NCBI RefSeq assembly: GCF_004526235.1
Contig: NZ_CP038159.1
Span: forward strand, 1,736,001-1,800,000
DNA length: 64,000 nucleotides
Direction: 5' to 3'
Source of the DNA: Sphingobacterium sp. CZ-2
GTDB taxonomy: Bacteria; Bacteroidota; Bacteroidia; Sphingobacteriales; Sphingobacteriaceae
The position numbers and the translations under genes were made by a program. The notes beneath the pieces were generated by a model. That model made no database searches and was not told the origin of the DNA. It saw only the letters and a program-made list of their open reading frames with translations. Positions 60,328 through 64,000 of this stretch are shown one piece after another (within the stretch, counting starts at the first letter, position 1; each line of letters starts with the position of its first letter).

Positions 60328-60808
60328 AATCAAAAACTTTTGTTAATTGTTCCTTAACGGTATTTCTTGCTCTGGAAAGGTTTACTCGAACCGCATTCTC
60401 TTCCAGGTTTGTCAAATCAGCGATATCCGAAATCTCATATTCTTCAATATCCCTCAGGTACATCACCAGCCTTTGCTTTTCTGGTAGGCTATCGATGTAT
60501 TTGAGCACCAATTCCTGCGTTAGCGACGGATACTTTTCCACCTGCACTTCATCCTGCAATTGTCCAAGGTATTTCGCCTGCCTTCCCAACCTTTCGATCT
60601 TATTGTAGGCCATATTCCTGACCATGTTCATCGCATAGCCCTCAATGGAATGCAGTCCCGATAATTGCTGCCTCATTTCCCACAGTTTCATCATCACCTC
60701 CTGCACCAGATCAAAAGCATCTTCTTGATGTTCCAAAAACCTATTCGCAAAGCGGTAGAGCTTATCCTTATGGACAAATACCGTATGTTTAAAGGTTTCT
60801 TGGTTCAT
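60293..60808 (-). CDS. ECF-type RNA polymerase sigma factor
   Basis: The 171-residue product has sigma region 2 (AFDLVQEVMMKLWEMR; EGYAMNMVRNMAYNKI) and region 4 (LPEKQRLVMYLRDIEEYEIS; then DIADLTNLEENAVRVNLSRA), both complete. The start is ATG 60806-60808. It leads a four-gene operon of sigma factor, anti-sigma-like protein and two DUF4252 proteins, a combination seen repeatedly in Bacteroidota. The inducing signal is unknown. Confidence 0.93.
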   Translation of the reverse strand: MNQETFKHTVFVHKDKLYRFANRFLEHQEDAFDLVQEVMMKLWEMRQQLSGLHSIEGYAMNMVRNMAYNKIERLGRQAKYLGQLQDEVQVEKYPSLTQELVLKYIDSLPEKQRLVMYLRDIEEYEISDIADLTNLEENAVRVNLSRARNTVKEQLTKVFDYEKRRIGSIKG

Positions 60809-60914
60809 TGTTTTATCGCTTATTTACTATCAAGACAGGCAACAGGTCCGATCTATTACATCCAAAATGAAAAAAAAGTAAAAAATATTATAAAAATCTA
60901 ATAGTCAATATATT

Positions 60915-60946
60915 AAAAAAGCCAGAAATGTTAAATTTCTGGCTTT
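60915..60946 (-). terminator. Intrinsic terminator after DinB gene
   Basis: AAAGCCAGAAAT and ATTTCTGGCTTT form a perfect 12-bp stem with a 5-base loop. On the minus strand it continues as a T run. Confidence 0.92.
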
Positions 60947-60962
60947 CTATCAGCGGTTAGCC

Positions 60963-61460
60963 TTATTTTTTATGTTCATCCGCCGAAGGACCGTACAATC
61001 CAGGAACTGGGATATCCAATAATCGTAAATAAACGGTCGCCTGTCCGCGATGGTGGATCAGGTGGTTATGGATGATGAACCTGAAAGCACCGATCTTAGG
61101 AACCTCCGAGATAACATGATCACCTACATGCAGCTTCCATTTTTTTGACCATTCCTCATCATCAAAAACATTTACGGTTTCTACGTTCTTTTGATAATCT
61201 GCTTCCAATCTTTCTTTGATCTCTGCTACAGAAGTAGGTTTGAACGGTCTATAATCCGTCATTAAGTTAAAGCTGTCCTTGGTTAGGCCCGCAGCTACCC
61301 AGCTGTGCAGTTCTACGATATGCCCCAATAAGTCGCCTAAGGACATTGATTTTTCATGTGGTTTGTAGGATAAATGCTCATCCGATACACGCTCCAATAA
61401 CCTTTTGGTATTATTGGTTTCATGTTCCATCTCAATTAAAAAGCCTTGTTTAATGCTCAT
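60963..61460 (-). CDS. DinB-family protein
   Basis: I start at ATG 61458-61460 (MSIKQGFLIEMEHETNN, 165 residues); the open frame upstream has no likely start. The family's metal-binding histidines are visible: H in LGHIVELHSW and two in NHLIHHRGQATVYLRLL. The DinB fold is a four-helix bundle that binds a divalent metal, often in thiol-dependent transferases. The exact reaction is unknown. It is divergent from the CocE/NonD gene. Confidence 0.9.
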   Translation of the reverse strand: MSIKQGFLIEMEHETNNTKRLLERVSDEHLSYKPHEKSMSLGDLLGHIVELHSWVAAGLTKDSFNLMTDYRPFKPTSVAEIKERLEADYQKNVETVNVFDDEEWSKKWKLHVGDHVISEVPKIGAFRFIIHNHLIHHRGQATVYLRLLDIPVPGLYGPSADEHKK

Positions 61461-61544
61461 GATTTTGCTGTTTTTGTTTCTTACGAATTTAACCAAAATC
61501 CCTTGAAAATTCCTATCTTGTTGTTCTTTAAAACACCTAAGCAA

Positions 61545-63410
61545 ATGAAAAGATTACTGATCTTTTGTATCCTGATTTCTTTCTTCGGGCTACAAATCCG
61601 GGCACAATCCACCGATGCCTATTACGTAAAAACACATTATGACAAAATTGAACAATATATTACGATGCGGGATGGCGTCAAATTGTTCACCGCGATCTAT
61701 GTTCCGAAGGATCAATCCCAAAAATATCCCATCCTTTTAAATAGAACTCCATACACCGTAGCTCCTTATGGAAAGGACAGCTATAAGAACAGCCTGGGAA
61801 ATTTCCCTGACATGATGAAGGCTGGCTATATTTTCGTGTATCAGGATGTTCGTGGAAAATGGATGAGCGAGGGTACTTTTGAAGATATCCGCCCGACAAG
61901 GACCAAGGAGAATAAGCATCAGATCGACGAAAGTACAGACACCTATGATACGATCGATTGGTTGGTGAAAAACCTGAAGAACAATAATGGAAAGGTGGGC
62001 ATGTACGGGATCTCCTATCCGGGTTTTTATGCAACGGCAGGACTGATCGGATCTCACCCTTCTTTGAAAGCCGTTTCGCCGCAGGCACCAGTAACCGATT
62101 GGTTTATCGGGGATGATTTCCATCATGGCGGAGCTTTATTTCTGATGGATGCTTTCCGATTCATGCACGTCTTTGATGCCCCAAGACCAAAACCGATCAC
62201 CGATAAGGAAGGTCCGAAAGGTTTTGAATTGGCATCAAAGGATTACTCGAAATTCTTTATGGATAACCCAACGCTTTCAGGATTGAAGAAAAAATACCTC
62301 AGCCATACCGTAAAATTTTGGGATAACCTCGCGAAACATTCCACCTTGGATACGTTTTGGATGGCCAGGACCATTACCCAGCATTTAAACGATGTAAAAC
62401 CAGCGGTTATGGTCGTTGGCGGAACTTTCGATGCGGAGGATACCTATGGCGCTTTTGAAACTTATAAACAGATCGAGAAGAGGAATAAGAACAATAATTC
62501 CATTCTGGTAATGGGACCTTGGTTCCATGGAGGCTGGGTTCGATCAAAAGGAGATTCTTTTGGGGATATCCGGTTTGGCGAAGAAACCAGTACACATTAT
62601 CAAAATACATTTGAATTGCCTTTCTTTGAGTATTACTTAAAGGGGAAGGGGGATTTTAAGGCTGCCGAGGCGAATGTATTCTTCACCGGTTCCAATGAAT
62701 GGAAAACCTTTGATACTTGGCCAAGCCAGAATACCACAACCTCCAGTTTATTCCTACAGGCGGATGGGAAATTAAGTCCTAAGCAACCTGCAAAGAGCCA
62801 TCCCTTTTTAGAATACAAATCTGACCCGAATAAACCGGTTCCTTTTCAGGAAGGCATCATCAGCAATAGAACTCGGGAATATATGGTTGCCGATCAACGC
62901 TTTGTATCGAACCGGCCGGATGTATTGGTCTTTGAAACGGAGGTTCTGGAAAATGACCTGACCATGGCGGGTTCCATCATCGCTGATCTTCATGTTTCCA
63001 TGACAGGAACCGATGCTGATTTTATTGTAAAGGTTATTGATGTTTATCCAGATACCAGTACGGCCACTTCTCCTGTGAGCAAAGATATCGTGATGCCCAA
63101 CTACCAGATGCTGGTCCGTGGGGAGATTCTTCGTGGGAAGTTCAGGAACAGTTTCAGCAAACCAGAACCATTCACGCCGAATGAGATCACGAATGTGAAA
63201 GTCAATCTGCCAGATGTAGCCCATACCTTTAAAAAAGGCCATAAAATCATGGTTCAGATTCAACATACCTGGTTTCCTTTAGCAGATCGGAATCCGAATC
63301 AGTTTATGGATATCTACCAGGCAAAGGCCACTGATTATATTAAAAATACCCATAGGCTGTATGTAGATCCGGAACATCCGAGCAAAATCAACTTCTCGGT
63401 ATTGAAATAA
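61545..63410 (+). CDS. Secreted CocE/NonD-family hydrolase
   Basis: The start is ATG 61545 (MKRLLIFCILISFFGLQIRAQ, signal peptide). The alpha/beta-hydrolase core contains MRDGVKLFTAIYVPKD, the nucleophile motif GMYGISYPGF and a later acid/histidine pair (GTFDAEDTYG; GPWFHGGW). The C-terminal half is the jelly-roll PepX_C-type domain (KINFSVLK end). The family covers cocaine esterase, glutaryl-7-ACA acylase and X-Pro dipeptidyl peptidase-like enzymes. The 621-residue length is normal. Substrate is unknown. Confidence 0.93.
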   Translation: MKRLLIFCILISFFGLQIRAQSTDAYYVKTHYDKIEQYITMRDGVKLFTAIYVPKDQSQKYPILLNRTPYTVAPYGKDSYKNSLGNFPDMMKAGYIFVYQDVRGKWMSEGTFEDIRPTRTKENKHQIDESTDTYDTIDWLVKNLKNNNGKVGMYGISYPGFYATAGLIGSHPSLKAVSPQAPVTDWFIGDDFHHGGALFLMDAFRFMHVFDAPRPKPITDKEGPKGFELASKDYSKFFMDNPTLSGLKKKYLSHTVKFWDNLAKHSTLDTFWMARTITQHLNDVKPAVMVVGGTFDAEDTYGAFETYKQIEKRNKNNNSILVMGPWFHGGWVRSKGDSFGDIRFGEETSTHYQNTFELPFFEYYLKGKGDFKAAEANVFFTGSNEWKTFDTWPSQNTTTSSLFLQADGKLSPKQPAKSHPFLEYKSDPNKPVPFQEGIISNRTREYMVADQRFVSNRPDVLVFETEVLENDLTMAGSIIADLHVSMTGTDADFIVKVIDVYPDTSTATSPVSKDIVMPNYQMLVRGEILRGKFRNSFSKPEPFTPNEITNVKVNLPDVAHTFKKGHKIMVQIQHTWFPLADRNPNQFMDIYQAKATDYIKNTHRLYVDPEHPSKINFSVLK

Positions 63411-63430
63411 TTTTTAGATATATATTTTTG
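63402..63430 (+). promoter_or_regulatory. Predicted promoter of the TraB/GumN gene
   Basis: TTG at 63402-63404, an 18-bp spacer and TATTTTTG at 63423-63430 lie before the ATG at 63457. Confidence 0.5.
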
Positions 63431-63456
63431 TAACAAATCATGCCGAATACCTACTA

Positions 63457-64000
63457 ATGATTAAAAACAACAACATTGATATGAAGAGACTAACTTTAAA
63501 GAGATTATTCACAACCGCATTCGCTTTGCTTTTTTCTGTGGCACTTTTTGCACAGGAGAACACTTTACTATGGAAGATTTCAGGAAATGGATTGACCAAG
63601 GATTCTTATCTATTCGGAACCTTGCATATGGCATGTGCCGAGGATTTTAAAATGGAAGATAAGGTGAAGGAAGTTGCTCAAAAAGCTGAAGCCATTGCCT
63701 TCGAAATCGATATGGCGAATCCTGAAAATATGACCAAGGTACAGGAGTTCATGAAACCAAACCTGGAATTCTTTAAAGATTTTGACCCAGCAAAAAAGAA
63801 GGTAATTGATAGCATCATGACCAGCTATCAAATTCCTCCCGCTATTTTTGATCAGGTGGCTCCTGCAGCAGTGATATCTATCCTTTCCATGCGTTCATTT
63901 GCCTGTTCGGACTTTAAAACGGTTAAGATGATGGAAAATGAGATCCGCAATTTACCTGCAGTTAATGGTAAGCCTATTGCGGAACTAGAAACCGTTGAAT
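63457..64000 (+). CDS. TraB/GumN-family protein (3' part cut by window edge)
   Basis: Two in-frame ATG codons (63457 and 63481) are possible; the second begins a cleaner signal peptide (MKRLTLKRLFTTAFALLFSV). The mature part starts with LLWKISGNGLTKDSYLFGTL and HMACAEDF, the N-terminal signature of the TraB/GumN family, followed by AEAIAFEIDMANPENM. The family includes TIKI-type proteases and TraB; the role here is unknown. The gene runs out of the window. Confidence 0.88.
   Translation, partial: MIKNNNIDMKRLTLKRLFTTAFALLFSVALFAQENTLLWKISGNGLTKDSYLFGTLHMACAEDFKMEDKVKEVAQKAEAIAFEIDMANPENMTKVQEFMKPNLEFFKDFDPAKKKVIDSIMTSYQIPPAIFDQVAPAAVISILSMRSFACSDFKTVKMMENEIRNLPAVNGKPIAELETVE

Overview
The window looks like chromosome of a Bacteroidota bacterium, most likely Sphingobacteriaceae (Sphingobacterium/Pedobacter-like). 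The reasons are promoters of the Bacteroidota type (TTG near -33 and TAnnTTTG at -7, clearest before the tRNA-Leu and lutB genes), families typical of that phylum (DUF4252, DUF3943, DUF3037 with HipA-like kinase, BT_3928-type DoxX protein, SusC-like fragments, TamB next to tsaD), and a meso-DAP-type MurE. The species assignment is inference; gene families are read from the translated sequence without a database search.

Layout. 1-6233 (minus) is the start of the dcw cell wall/division cluster: mraZ, rsmH, ftsL-like, ftsI, murE, mraY (cut by the window edge), with three MraZ-type boxes before mraZ. 6750-10042 holds aspS and an orphan lutB. 10328-14095 is a divergent pair of units: a von Willebrand A protein against an ECF sigma/anti-sigma pair. 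14352-19808 is the divergent tsaD/tamB pair. 19842-23115 holds a small unknown protein, tex and tatA; 23268-24632 is a MATE transporter. 24.7-26.3 kb is an IS110 element. 26390-34838 carries a 2-oxoacid dehydrogenase E2, cinA, lptD, then two tandem N-acetylmuramoyl-L-alanine amidases and an MCE/MlaD protein. 34.9-36.0 kb is a second, different IS110 element. 36218-41651 holds an S9 peptidase, creD, a Coq4-like gene, and a two-gene unit of winged-helix regulator and membrane protein. 41842-43330 is tRNA-Leu(TAG) and trigger factor. 43621-49107 holds DUF3943 and secreted proteins, cysM-cysE, and DUF3037/HipA-like kinase. 49174-52402 is an operon of DUF1599, DoxX, aroK and GDPD. 52479-58524 holds an outer membrane protein, a CoA transferase, AraC regulator plus DUF1080, rpsT, a TrmH-type methyltransferase and sucD. 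58605-60808 is a second ECF sigma operon with two DUF4252 genes. 60963-64000 holds DinB, a CocE/NonD hydrolase and the start of a TraB/GumN protein.

The most distinctive layer is non-coding. Seven clear loci (plus one worn remnant) carry composite palindromes built from one hairpin unit, GTCAT-N3-GA...GA-N3'-ATC. The stem triplet differs between copies, but the partner triplet changes with it (TGC/GCA, CCT/AGG, GGT/ACC, GCT/AGC), so the fold, not the sequence, appears to be conserved. Six of the seven loci lie between convergent genes. One IS110 element splits such a palindrome and the other abuts one. A copy has also become the last 25 codons of the Coq4-like gene. A second, unrelated dispersed repeat occurs near 6.6 kb and 43.6 kb. 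A 17-bp perfect operator-like palindrome occurs twice, before the winged-helix regulator unit and before the Coq4-like gene.
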